From contig DFHC01000183.1 of NCBI GenBank assembly GCA_002372575.1, positions 1-6,148 on the forward strand: a stretch of 6,148 nt of DNA, written 5' to 3'. This document shows, piece by piece, positions 1 to 4,888 of this stretch (position 1 is its first letter; every line of letters begins with the position of its first letter). Made by a program: the position numbers and the translations under genes. This DNA comes from a bacterium UBA3734. GTDB taxonomy: Bacteria; Bacteroidota; Bacteroidia; Bacteroidales; Bacteroidaceae. Under the pieces are notes generated by a model that ran no database searches, had not been told where the DNA came from, and worked only from the letters and a program-made list of their open reading frames with translations.

Positions 1-894
1 GTTCAGGCCGCGCACGTCCTTGCCATACGAGCCTGCCTCGCGGCGGAAGCACTGCGTGTAGGCGCAATTCTTGATGGGCAGCTGCACCTCGTCGAGAATC
101 ACGTCGCGATAGATGTTCGTCACGGGCACCTCGGCGGTGGGAATCAGATAGAAGTCGTCCTGCTCGCAGTGGTACATTTGTCCCTCCTTGTCAGGCAGCT
201 GGCCAGTGCCGTAGCCGCTGGCGGCATTCACCACCGTGGGCGGCATGATTTCCGTGTAGCCAGCCTTGCGTGCCTCGTCGAGGAAGAAATTGATGAGCGC
301 GCGCTGCAACTGTGCGCCCTTGCCGACATAGACGGGAAAGCCCGCCCCCGTGATTTTCACGCCGAGGTCGAAGTCGATGAGGTTGTATTTTTTCGCCAAC
401 TCCCAGTGCTGCAGGTAGCCCCCCTCATTCCCCCCAATAGGGGGGAGGCTCGGATTGCAGTCCCAGTTGCCAACAGTGTCGGCGGCGGTACATTCCTTCA
501 GATTCGACTTCACCACGCGATTCTCCTCCGCCGTCTTGCCATCGGGCACCTCGTCGTAGGGAATGTTGGGAATTTGGCAAAGCAGGCGCGTCATCTCCTC
601 TTGCGACAGGTTCATCGCCTCTTCCAGCCGTTTGTTCGTCTCTTTCATTTCCGCCACTTGCGCCTTGATGGCCTCGGCCTCGTTGCGTTTTCCTTCTTTC
701 ATCAGCGCACCGATTTGCGCCGCCATTTTCTTGGCCTCCGACAGGTTCTTGTCGAGTTGCTGCTGTGCCTCGCGCCGGCGTTTGTCCACGGCCAGCACCT
801 CGTCGATGGCCTCTTTCGCACTCTTGAAATTTTTCTTTTCCAAACCGCGAATCACGCGTTCGGTTTCTTCGTTAATCAGTTTCAGTGTCAGCAT
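1..894 (-). CDS. serS: Seryl-tRNA synthetase, N-terminal 298 residues (3' end outside window)
   Basis: Cytosolic class II aminoacyl-tRNA synthetase that activates serine with ATP and charges tRNA-Ser (and tRNA-Sec where present). The reverse strand from the ATG at 894 reads MLTLKLINEE and stays open to base 1. Residues 1 to about 105 are charged and helical (EEAMNLSQEE near 91-100), matching the tRNA-binding coiled-coil arm. The catalytic domain follows from HWELAKKYNL (163-172). Visible signatures are ITGAGFPVY (181-189), MPPTVVNAASGYGTGQLP (217-234), the serine-binding TAE (253-255) and motif 2 with FRREAGSYGKDVRG (283-296). Bacterial SerRS is usually about 425 residues, so the C-terminal third with motif 3 is missing only because of the window edge. 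The start fits family N termini and lies about 20 bases below a TAnnTTTG box. Oddity: residues 147-159 (NPSLPPIGGNEGG) are encoded by a C-run/G-run repeat between the arm and the catalytic core. Confidence 0.97.
   Translation of the reverse strand, partial: MLTLKLINEETERVIRGLEKKNFKSAKEAIDEVLAVDKRRREAQQQLDKNLSEAKKMAAQIGALMKEGKRNEAEAIKAQVAEMKETNKRLEEAMNLSQEEMTRLLCQIPNIPYDEVPDGKTAEENRVVKSNLKECTAADTVGNWDCNPSLPPIGGNEGGYLQHWELAKKYNLIDFDLGVKITGAGFPVYVGKGAQLQRALINFFLDEARKAGYTEIMPPTVVNAASGYGTGQLPDKEGQMYHCEQDDFYLIPTAEVPVTNIYRDVILDEVQLPIKNCAYTQCFRREAGSYGKDVRGLN
419..448. repeat. C-run/G-run palindromic repeat inside serS
   Basis: The plus strand shows C6, TCATT, C6, AATA, G6, AGG. The second C run (430-435) and the G run (440-445) form a 6-bp stem with a 4-base loop. 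It is read in frame on the minus strand within serS, giving SLPPIGGNEGG, and does not break the frame. From memory, Prevotella-type genomes carry scattered G-run repeats of this sort, also inside genes; that is unverified here, and no second copy is present in the window. Confidence 0.7.
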
Positions 895-921
895 AAATAT
901 CGTTTTTTCTCAATTTGGCGA

Positions 922-929
922 CAAAATTA
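922..929 (-). promoter_or_regulatory. Bacteroidetes-type -7 box for serS
   Basis: On the minus strand this reads TAATTTTG, an exact match to the Bacteroidetes sigma-ABfr -7 consensus TAnnTTTG. A start site about 7 bases downstream would give a leader of about 20 bases before the serS ATG at 894. I see no convincing -33 TTTG at 19-21 bases upstream. Confidence 0.6.
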
Positions 930-972
930 TAAAAAAAGACTGAGATAGAGGTCGAAAAATCAAAACTTTTTG

Positions 973-980
973 TATTTTTG
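973..980 (+). promoter_or_regulatory. Bacteroidetes-type -7 box for the DUF4160-DUF2442 pair
   Basis: TATTTTTG matches TAnnTTTG exactly. Transcription would begin near 987, which rules out the upstream in-frame TTG at 970 and leaves ATG codons at 997 and 1009. It diverges from the serS box 43 bases away. No clear -33 element is seen. Confidence 0.6.
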
Positions 981-1008
981 CAGGCGAAAACAATCAATGA
1001 TTAACGAT

Positions 1009-1311
1009 ATGCCAAAAATATTTGAATATTTCGGTTTCATTTTCTATTTCTTCTCCAACGAACACGAGCCGATACACGTCCACGTGCTTCACGGAGGCAA
1101 GGAAAGCATCTTCGACCTCATTATGATGGACGGTGAATTGGTCGAAATTCAAATCCGCGAGAAGAAGGGAGCCGAATCATTGTCTGAAAAGGAGAAGCGA
1201 ACCGCTGAGGCTTTCATCCGAAAATATCACAAAAACATCATCGACAAGTGGGTGAAATTCTTCGTTTTGAAGCAAAGCGTTCGCAGTACGAATATCAAGA
1301 AGAAACTGTAA
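1009..1311 (+). CDS. DUF4160 domain protein, putative toxin-antitoxin partner
   Basis: A small soluble protein of about 100 residues with no signal peptide or membrane segment. From MPKIFEYFGF the sequence matches the DUF4160 family as I know it: a hydrophobic aromatic stretch, then a histidine-rich NEHEPIHVHVLHGG segment (about residues 17-30), then a basic C-terminal half (REKKGAESLSEKEKR). The biochemical role of the family is not established. It often sits directly beside a DUF2442 gene, as here (next ATG 12 bases after this stop), and such pairs are suspected type II toxin-antitoxin modules. The start at 1009 gives the family-typical MPKIF N terminus; an in-frame ATG at 997 would add MIND and cannot be excluded. 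Histidines spaced HxxxHxH could bind metal, which is inference. Its base composition is less GC-rich than the flanking housekeeping genes. Confidence 0.85.
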   Translation: MPKIFEYFGFIFYFFSNEHEPIHVHVLHGGKESIFDLIMMDGELVEIQIREKKGAESLSEKEKRTAEAFIRKYHKNIIDKWVKFFVLKQSVRSTNIKKKL

Positions 1312-1315
1312 GGAG
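1310..1315 (+). promoter_or_regulatory. Shine-Dalgarno site for the DUF2442 gene
   Basis: AAGGAG overlaps the DUF4160 stop codon and lies 8 bases before the ATG at 1324. It is unusually consensus-like for a Bacteroidetes gene, where ribosome sites are normally weak, and suggests strong or coupled translation of the second gene. Confidence 0.6.
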
Positions 1316-1323
1316 AAAACGAT

Positions 1324-1575
1324 ATGGATAAGATTTTCGTGATCAAAGCCGAAAACGCAGGCAATTTGACCGTTAGCCTGACATTCAGCGACAACACTGT
1401 GCAGACGGTGGATATTGGCGATTTCATCCGTCGCCATCCGCATCCGCAATACAACAAATACCTCGACCCTCGCAAGTTCAACCGTTTCACCATTGAGAAC
1501 GGGAACATTGTTTGGGGCAAAAATTGGGACTTGATTTTTCCCGTTGAGCAGTTGCACGCGGGGGAGGTGGTGTAA
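1324..1575 (+). CDS. DUF2442 domain protein, putative antitoxin-like partner
   Basis: An 83-residue protein resembling the DUF2442 family. The N-terminal half has alternating hydrophobic strands (IFVIKAENAGNLTVSLTFSD) and the C-terminal half has the family pattern of a short helix followed by NRFTIENGNIVWGKNWDL and FPVEQLHAG. No enzymatic motif is visible. It is the second gene of a two-gene operon with the DUF4160 gene (12-base gap, good ribosome site between). Related DUF2442 proteins occur alone or with DUF4160, and the pairing is taken as a possible toxin-antitoxin system; which member would be toxic is not evident from the sequence. The stop at 1573-1575 lies only 14 bases from the end of the convergent endonuclease gene, with no visible terminator between them. 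Confidence 0.85.
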   Translation: MDKIFVIKAENAGNLTVSLTFSDNTVQTVDIGDFIRRHPHPQYNKYLDPRKFNRFTIENGNIVWGKNWDLIFPVEQLHAGEVV

Positions 1576-1589
1576 TGCGAGTGAAATCT

Positions 1590-2297
1590 TTATAAAAACT
1601 GAATGTAATGCACCACTTTTTTCGCGAAATCTTCGTAGTCGTTATGGATAACGGCTGATGAAAAATCACCATACTCGGCACGAGATTCGCAAACTAAAAA
1701 ATTACCACTTTCCTCATAGTAACTGGTGTATTCTTTTTTATCGTGAACTTCGCTTTCTATTTCTGGTAGATGAACAACAAATAACAAAGTTTTTGTGGGA
1801 GTGTGAATAGATGTTTGTATGTCGTCTTTCGACAATGTCAGGTATTTTTCGGAGTTATGAACCGTAAATTCTTCCCATTTCTGAATAGTACCATCTTTCT
1901 TGTAGTATGGTAGTTTGTCGGGAATGATAAAGATTTGAAAATATGGAATGTTGGCACAACGGATATTCGCAGTTTCGCCGAGCATATTTTCAAAGTAATT
2001 ATTGGAATTCTGCGAATAGTTTTGCATCACAAATTTTACACCGATGCCAGCGATTGGCTTGTAATTTTTAAGGATAGTGATGTCCACCGCCTTATCAATA
2101 TATCGCCCATCGATTTTCATTTCTTTTCCTTTACCAATTCCCAAAGAGCAAACGGAATAACCTTCTCCTAATCGTTCTTTCAAGTCATTGGCGATAGCAC
2201 CGTGTAGGATTTTTAGCTTTTCATTGCTGCGAGAGCCTGTTTCAAGGAACTTTCTAAAAGAGTTCCCGACTACTGTGAGAAATTCTTGATTGTCCAT
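1590..2297 (-). CDS. Predicted type II restriction endonuclease, PD-(D/E)XK type
   Basis: A 235-residue protein with no membrane segment, placed directly after a DNA methyltransferase and overlapping it by 44 bases in another frame, the classic layout of a type II system. It should cut unmodified foreign DNA at the site protected by the upstream methylase. A nuclease-like core is visible at about residues 66-112: YIDKAVDITI with D72, a strand PIAGIGVK ending at K88, then an Asn/Tyr-rich helix NYSQNSNNYFENMLGETANI with E103 and E108. The residue two before K88 is Gly rather than Asp/Glu, so the second acid may come from E103 (K-x14-E), as in enzymes of the Cfr10I/NgoMIV type; this assignment is inference. 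The start at 2297 was chosen for the coupling overlap. I do not recognise the named family or recognition sequence. The gene is AT-rich compared with its housekeeping neighbours. Confidence 0.8.
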   Translation of the reverse strand: MDNQEFLTVVGNSFRKFLETGSRSNEKLKILHGAIANDLKERLGEGYSVCSLGIGKGKEMKIDGRYIDKAVDITILKNYKPIAGIGVKFVMQNYSQNSNNYFENMLGETANIRCANIPYFQIFIIPDKLPYYKKDGTIQKWEEFTVHNSEKYLTLSKDDIQTSIHTPTKTLLFVVHLPEIESEVHDKKEYTSYYEESGNFLVCESRAEYGDFSSAVIHNDYEDFAKKVVHYIQFL

Positions 2298-3708
2298 ATT
2301 TCTTACTCAATTTAAAGTTTAAATAATGTTCTAAATCCTTGGATGCGAAAGTGTAATATCCCCCGCTTTTATAATTCTTCAGCGATTTGATATAATTAAT
2401 AAATTCATTTGATATAACCAGCTTCCGGATTTCCTCAAATTCTATTTCTGATAGAATATATAATCCGCTATATAGCCCTTTTCCTTCTGAAACTTTTTCG
2501 AGTTTGATGCTATTTTTGTCTTTTATGATGGTATTGATGGCGTATTTCTTTCTTGATACATCTTTCAACGCCTGAGTTCTGCCAAATAGATACCAATATT
2601 TATCATCCTCAATGTCCCGATTTTTTGTGAGTTTGTCGCAGTGAGCCAACAGATGACTGAACGCCCTCTTTTTTTTCTTGAAATCTTCCAATGGTAGAGG
2701 CTTCCCAGATTCGTCATACGGATAGATGCATTTGCTCCATTTTCCCGTTGAGGCTTTAAGAATGTCGATTGTTCCCTCGTTAAAGTCAAAGTCACCGATA
2801 AAAACCCTGTCAGCCAGCGTTGCAAAGCCATTTTTCACGGAAACATAAGGATATGAATGTTCCGTTTTGATAGCCCTAAGTTCAGACAGTTTCTCGCTGT
2901 CTGCCACATAAAAGCAATTTCCAAAGTTCATTTCTTTCAAAGAGAGATAATTGCAGAACTTTTTGGTGTTATTTTTCTCGTCAAAGGTGCAATACTCAAT
3001 CTTGTCAAAAGATTTTGGATTTTGAAATCTTGAAATTAGCGTATAAGTCGTTGCTTCAAACGGCTGAAAATGCTCAAGGTCAATCAATCCCGACAGGTTG
3101 TCGTAAACTTGAATATATTTTCGGAGGTTTGCCCCCGCTTTACTGCTTAACCACGAACTTGGAGTAATTAGACACATAGTTCCATCTTTTGAGAGCATAT
3201 TGAAACCAATTTCAAAGAATACAATAAACAAGTCAGTCATACCGCTTTCGGCAAATTTGAATTGTTTTACGGCGTCGTAGTTTTTTTCGAGATTATGAAC
3301 ACGGACATACGGCGGATTTCCAAAAACATAATCCATTCCTTTGTTGAACTTGTCGATTGTCAGCGTATCGGCGTTGATAACGTCCCATTGAACGGAATCA
3401 ATTCCAAATTCAGCCACTACACGGTTCAGGTTCTGAATGCACAAATAACATTCGTCAGTATCCAGTTCTATTCCATGTACGAAGGTTTCCAACTCGTTCT
3501 TCAGTTTGTCCAAATCATTATTGAATTCAAAAAAAAACGAACAATATCGTTTGACAATTTCCTGAAGAAAAGCACCGTCGCCACAGCTATTGTCGATGAC
3601 GTGTTTTTGCAATATTGATGGAGAGGTGTAATTGCCAAAGTCGAGAATGACCTTAACAAGGTAATTTGGCGTATATACCCGTCCGTATTTCTTAGCAGCT
3701 TTAGCCAT
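2254..3708 (-). CDS. Type II DNA N6-adenine methyltransferase, gamma class (Eco57I/TaqI-like)
   Basis: This 484-residue protein transfers a methyl group from S-adenosylmethionine to adenine N6 in a specific DNA site, protecting host DNA from the partner nuclease. Motifs run in the gamma-class order: motif X GRVYTPNYLVKVIL (9-22), motif I for cofactor binding DNSCGDGAF (39-47), acidic GIELD (79-83), motif III NADTL (112-116), catalytic motif IV NPPY (131-134), then FIVFFEIGFNMLSKDG and LITPSSWLSS (161-189). Residues from about 230 to the end have no catalytic motif and should form the target-recognition domain; they include aromatic-rich DDKYWYLFGRTQA (368-380) and YKSGGYYTFAS (446-456). Length suits a stand-alone type II enzyme. 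A MAKAAKKYGR start precedes motif X directly, so no N-terminal extension is expected. The gene is first in the operon, the usual arrangement for modification before restriction. AT-rich codon use suggests acquisition by transfer. Confidence 0.95.
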   Translation of the reverse strand: MAKAAKKYGRVYTPNYLVKVILDFGNYTSPSILQKHVIDNSCGDGAFLQEIVKRYCSFFFEFNNDLDKLKNELETFVHGIELDTDECYLCIQNLNRVVAEFGIDSVQWDVINADTLTIDKFNKGMDYVFGNPPYVRVHNLEKNYDAVKQFKFAESGMTDLFIVFFEIGFNMLSKDGTMCLITPSSWLSSKAGANLRKYIQVYDNLSGLIDLEHFQPFEATTYTLISRFQNPKSFDKIEYCTFDEKNNTKKFCNYLSLKEMNFGNCFYVADSEKLSELRAIKTEHSYPYVSVKNGFATLADRVFIGDFDFNEGTIDILKASTGKWSKCIYPYDESGKPLPLEDFKKKKRAFSHLLAHCDKLTKNRDIEDDKYWYLFGRTQALKDVSRKKYAINTIIKDKNSIKLEKVSEGKGLYSGLYILSEIEFEEIRKLVISNEFINYIKSLKNYKSGGYYTFASKDLEHYLNFKLSKKYGQSRISHSSRELF

Positions 3709-3727
3709 ATTTTCGGTGTTGTAGTTT

Positions 3728-3756
3728 TATTAAAACACCTATGGCAGGACTGTCAA
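3728..3756 (-). promoter_or_regulatory. Alternative sigma70-like promoter ahead of the methyltransferase
   Basis: On the minus strand TTGACA (3756-3751) is followed after 17 bases by TTAATA (3733-3728), with the ATG about 20 bases further on. This looks like an enterobacterial-type promoter rather than the Bacteroidetes TAnnTTTG type, so it may be chance or a trace of foreign origin. Confidence 0.3.
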
Positions 3757-3766
3757 TCTTGGACGG

Positions 3767-3880
3767 ACACAAAGGCTCTGGTAAACCACGTACACCCGAC
3801 ACATTGAGCAGTCCACGCCAAAAGGTGCGAATCTCCTTTTCTTCTCTCCGTGTACATTTTGTTTACCAGACTTTATGTGT
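3767..3880. repeat. Long imperfect hairpin A (about 114 nt)
   Basis: Nested inverted arms: ACACA (3767-3771) with TGTGT (3876-3880); TCTGGTAAAC (3777-3786) with GTTTACCAGA (3861-3870); GTACAC (3790-3795) with GTGTAC (3850-3855). That is 21 Watson-Crick pairs, with short internal loops and a terminal loop of 54 bases. The region has no supportable gene. Confidence 0.85.
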
Positions 3881-3890
3881 GGAGTTTGAT

Positions 3891-3915
3891 TTGACTATCA
3901 TCAGAAAAAAGTCAA
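3891..3915. repeat. Small hairpin between the two long hairpins
   Basis: TTGACT (3891-3896) pairs perfectly with AGTCAA (3910-3915) across a 13-base loop. It lies in the linker between hairpins A and B. Confidence 0.5.
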
Positions 3916-3931
3916 GCGTGAAGCCCAACTT

Positions 3932-4044
3932 TTCATCTGCGGTTGTGAGAAGTACCATAAACCCAAAGTCAGACCCACGCTATACGTGGTGTCTGCTAAC
4001 TTCTTTCGGGTTTATTTCAAGAAACTTCTCACATTTCAGATGAA
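3932..4044. repeat. Long imperfect hairpin B (113 nt)
   Basis: Six nested pairs of arms: TTCATCTG (3932-3939) with CAGATGAA (4037-4044); GTGAGAAGT (3945-3953) with ACTTCTCAC (4024-4032); TAAACCC (3958-3964) with GGGTTTA (4008-4014); AAAG (3965-3968) with CTTT (4003-4006); CAGAC (3970-3974) with GTCTG (3991-3995); CCACG (3975-3979) with CGTGG (3985-3989). About 38 base pairs close on a 5-base CTATA loop. The arms are interrupted by small asymmetric bulges, as expected for a folded RNA or a single-strand DNA recombination site rather than a recent simple palindrome. Confidence 0.9.
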
Positions 4045-4052
4045 TCCGAACG

Positions 4053-4066
4053 ATAGCAAACGCTAT
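4053..4066. repeat. Small hairpin ATAGC-AAAC-GCTAT
   Basis: A 5-bp stem (4053-4057 with 4062-4066) closes a 4-base loop. Its right arm lies in ACGCTATA (4060-4067), an exact copy of the tip of hairpin B (3977-3984), so its left arm could pair instead with the hairpin B loop. Confidence 0.5.
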
Positions 4067-4109
4067 AATTTAACCAGCAATGTCTAGTGTCTCTTTCGAA
4101 ACACGTCCG

Positions 4110-4117
4110 CAAAAGTA
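4110..4117 (-). promoter_or_regulatory. Bacteroidetes-type -7 box reading into the structured region
   Basis: The minus strand reads TACTTTTG, an exact TAnnTTTG match, followed by the GNRA-capped hairpin at 4104-4087 where the transcript should begin. It points toward the methyltransferase about 400 bases away. No good -33 TTTG is visible at the expected distance. Confidence 0.5.
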
Positions 4118-4212
4118 CAAAATTTCTTTTGATTTCTGACGAAAAAGGAAGAAAATTATCTAAAAAATTTTCGATTGCGGAGTGAAAATCGTTATTTTTC
4201 AGAAAAAATGAG

Positions 4213-4220
4213 TAATTTTG
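4213..4220 (+). promoter_or_regulatory. Bacteroidetes-type -7 box for the LUD-mutY operon
   Basis: TAATTTTG matches TAnnTTTG. A start near 4227 gives a leader of about 20 bases to the ATG at 4247, the same geometry as the serS box. The surrounding 4111-4246 stretch is AT-rich with no other structure that I can support. Confidence 0.6.
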
Positions 4221-4246
4221 CAAAGTTGGTGAAATAGATAAAAAAT

Positions 4247-4885
4247 ATGACTCCGAAAGAAAGAAGAAACGAGCGACTGGCGGAAAAGATGATTAAAAAC
4301 CTGAACCGCCGCAATATGGAGGCGTTCTACTGCCCAACGGCAGAGGAGGCAGTGAGAAAAGTTTCAGAACTGGTAGAGGACGGAAATTCCGTGACGTGGG
4401 GCGGCTCCATGACGATTCGCGATTTGAGGATTCCTGAAATGCTGCGGAGTCGAGGAACGCTCGAAGTACTCGACCGCGACCTGCTTGACAAGCCAGAAGA
4501 GGTGAGGGCACTTTACTTGCGGTCGTTCTCGGCGGATGTTTATCTGACAAGTGCCAATGCCATTTCGGAAGACGGCATCATCGTGAACATCGACGGCAAT
4601 GGAAACCGCGTGGCTGCCATCACTTGGGGACCCAGAAAGGTTGTTTTCGTTATCGGAATGAACAAGGTGGCACAGACCGTCGAGGCGGCTCTTGTGAGGG
4701 CGAGAAGTGTGGCCTCACCCATCAATGCGCATCGGTTGAACATCAACACGCCCTGCCTGAAAGACGGCGCGTGCCACAACTGCAACTCGCCCGAAAGCAT
4801 TTGCAGTTACGTCCATTTTCTGCGAAATTCTCGAAATAAAGGCCGTCATGTCGTGGTGCTTGTCGGTGAGGATTTGGGCTATTAA
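4247..4885 (+). CDS. LUD-domain protein (LutC/YkgG-like, DUF162) with four-cysteine C-terminal motif
   Basis: A 212-residue cytosolic protein of the LUD family. Related proteins LutB and LutC take part in oxidation of L-lactate to pyruvate, but stand-alone members like this have no firm function, so a lactate role is only inferred from the family. An N-terminal helical segment rich in Arg/Lys/Glu (1-45) leads into the core: VTWGGSMTIRDL (49-60), VYLTSANAISEDGIIVNIDGNGNRVA (starting at 98), and VVFVIGMNKV (132-141). The tail holds C170, C176, C179 and C186 (C-x5-C-x2-C-x6-C), ending in SPESIC, a likely Fe-S or zinc ligand set. The start is the first ATG after a TAnnTTTG box. The stop is 3 bases before the mutY start, so the two genes are probably co-transcribed. 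No lutA or lutB is in the window. Confidence 0.9.
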   Translation: MTPKERRNERLAEKMIKNLNRRNMEAFYCPTAEEAVRKVSELVEDGNSVTWGGSMTIRDLRIPEMLRSRGTLEVLDRDLLDKPEEVRALYLRSFSADVYLTSANAISEDGIIVNIDGNGNRVAAITWGPRKVVFVIGMNKVAQTVEAALVRARSVASPINAHRLNINTPCLKDGACHNCNSPESICSYVHFLRNSRNKGRHVVVLVGEDLGY

Positions 4886-4888
4886 ATC

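Larger units (their letters stand above)
3767..4104 (-). ncRNA. Candidate structured RNA or long 5' leader of the restriction-modification operon
   Basis: A minus-strand TAnnTTTG box at 4117-4110 would start transcription close to 4104. Reading from there, the predicted RNA shows five hairpins in order. First is a 7-bp stem at 4104-4087 closed by a GAAA (GNRA) tetraloop; its pairing is complete only on this strand, through a U-G pair. Second is a small ATAGC/GCTAT stem (4066-4053). Third is the long hairpin B (4044-3932), fourth a 6-bp TTGACT/AGTCAA stem (3915-3891), and fifth the long hairpin A (3880-3767). The methyltransferase ATG follows at 3708. It may be a leader of about 395 nt controlling the operon, an independent small RNA, or a non-transcribed miniature element. 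I recognise no known RNA family. The structure is seen directly; transcription is inferred. Confidence 0.4.

Noticed and set aside
169..948. A 259-residue plus-strand frame
   Set aside because: It lies opposite serS, whose minus-strand frame has clear SerRS motifs; the frame is an antisense shadow of GC-rich coding DNA.
970..1008. Extended DUF4160 start at the TTG at 970
   Set aside because: It overlaps the predicted -7 box and precedes the expected transcription start; the family N terminus begins at MPKIF (1009).
3741..4043. A 100-residue open frame on the plus strand in the hairpin region
   Set aside because: It spans both long inverted repeats, has no recognisable domain, no ribosome site and no promoter box; the base-pairing explains the sequence better than coding does.
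3923..4044. Hairpin B as an integron attC site (GCCCAAC at 3923-3929 fits the RYYYAAC core)
   Set aside because: No complementary GTTRRRY follows the right arm, the helix does not include the core box, and no integrase is present. The core match is short enough to be chance.
3767..4104. Retron msr-msd region
   Set aside because: No reverse transcriptase lies on either side; both neighbouring genes are clearly a methyltransferase and a LUD protein.
1576..4140. Target-site duplication or terminal inverted repeats bounding the restriction-modification block
   Set aside because: Comparing the sequence near 1575-1600 with that near 4080-4140 by eye showed only short AT-rich similarities, no convincing duplication.
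4029..4223. A 64-residue minus-strand frame upstream of the LUD gene
   Set aside because: It starts with TTG, its start lies upstream of the predicted promoter box, it crosses several hairpins, and it resembles no family I know.
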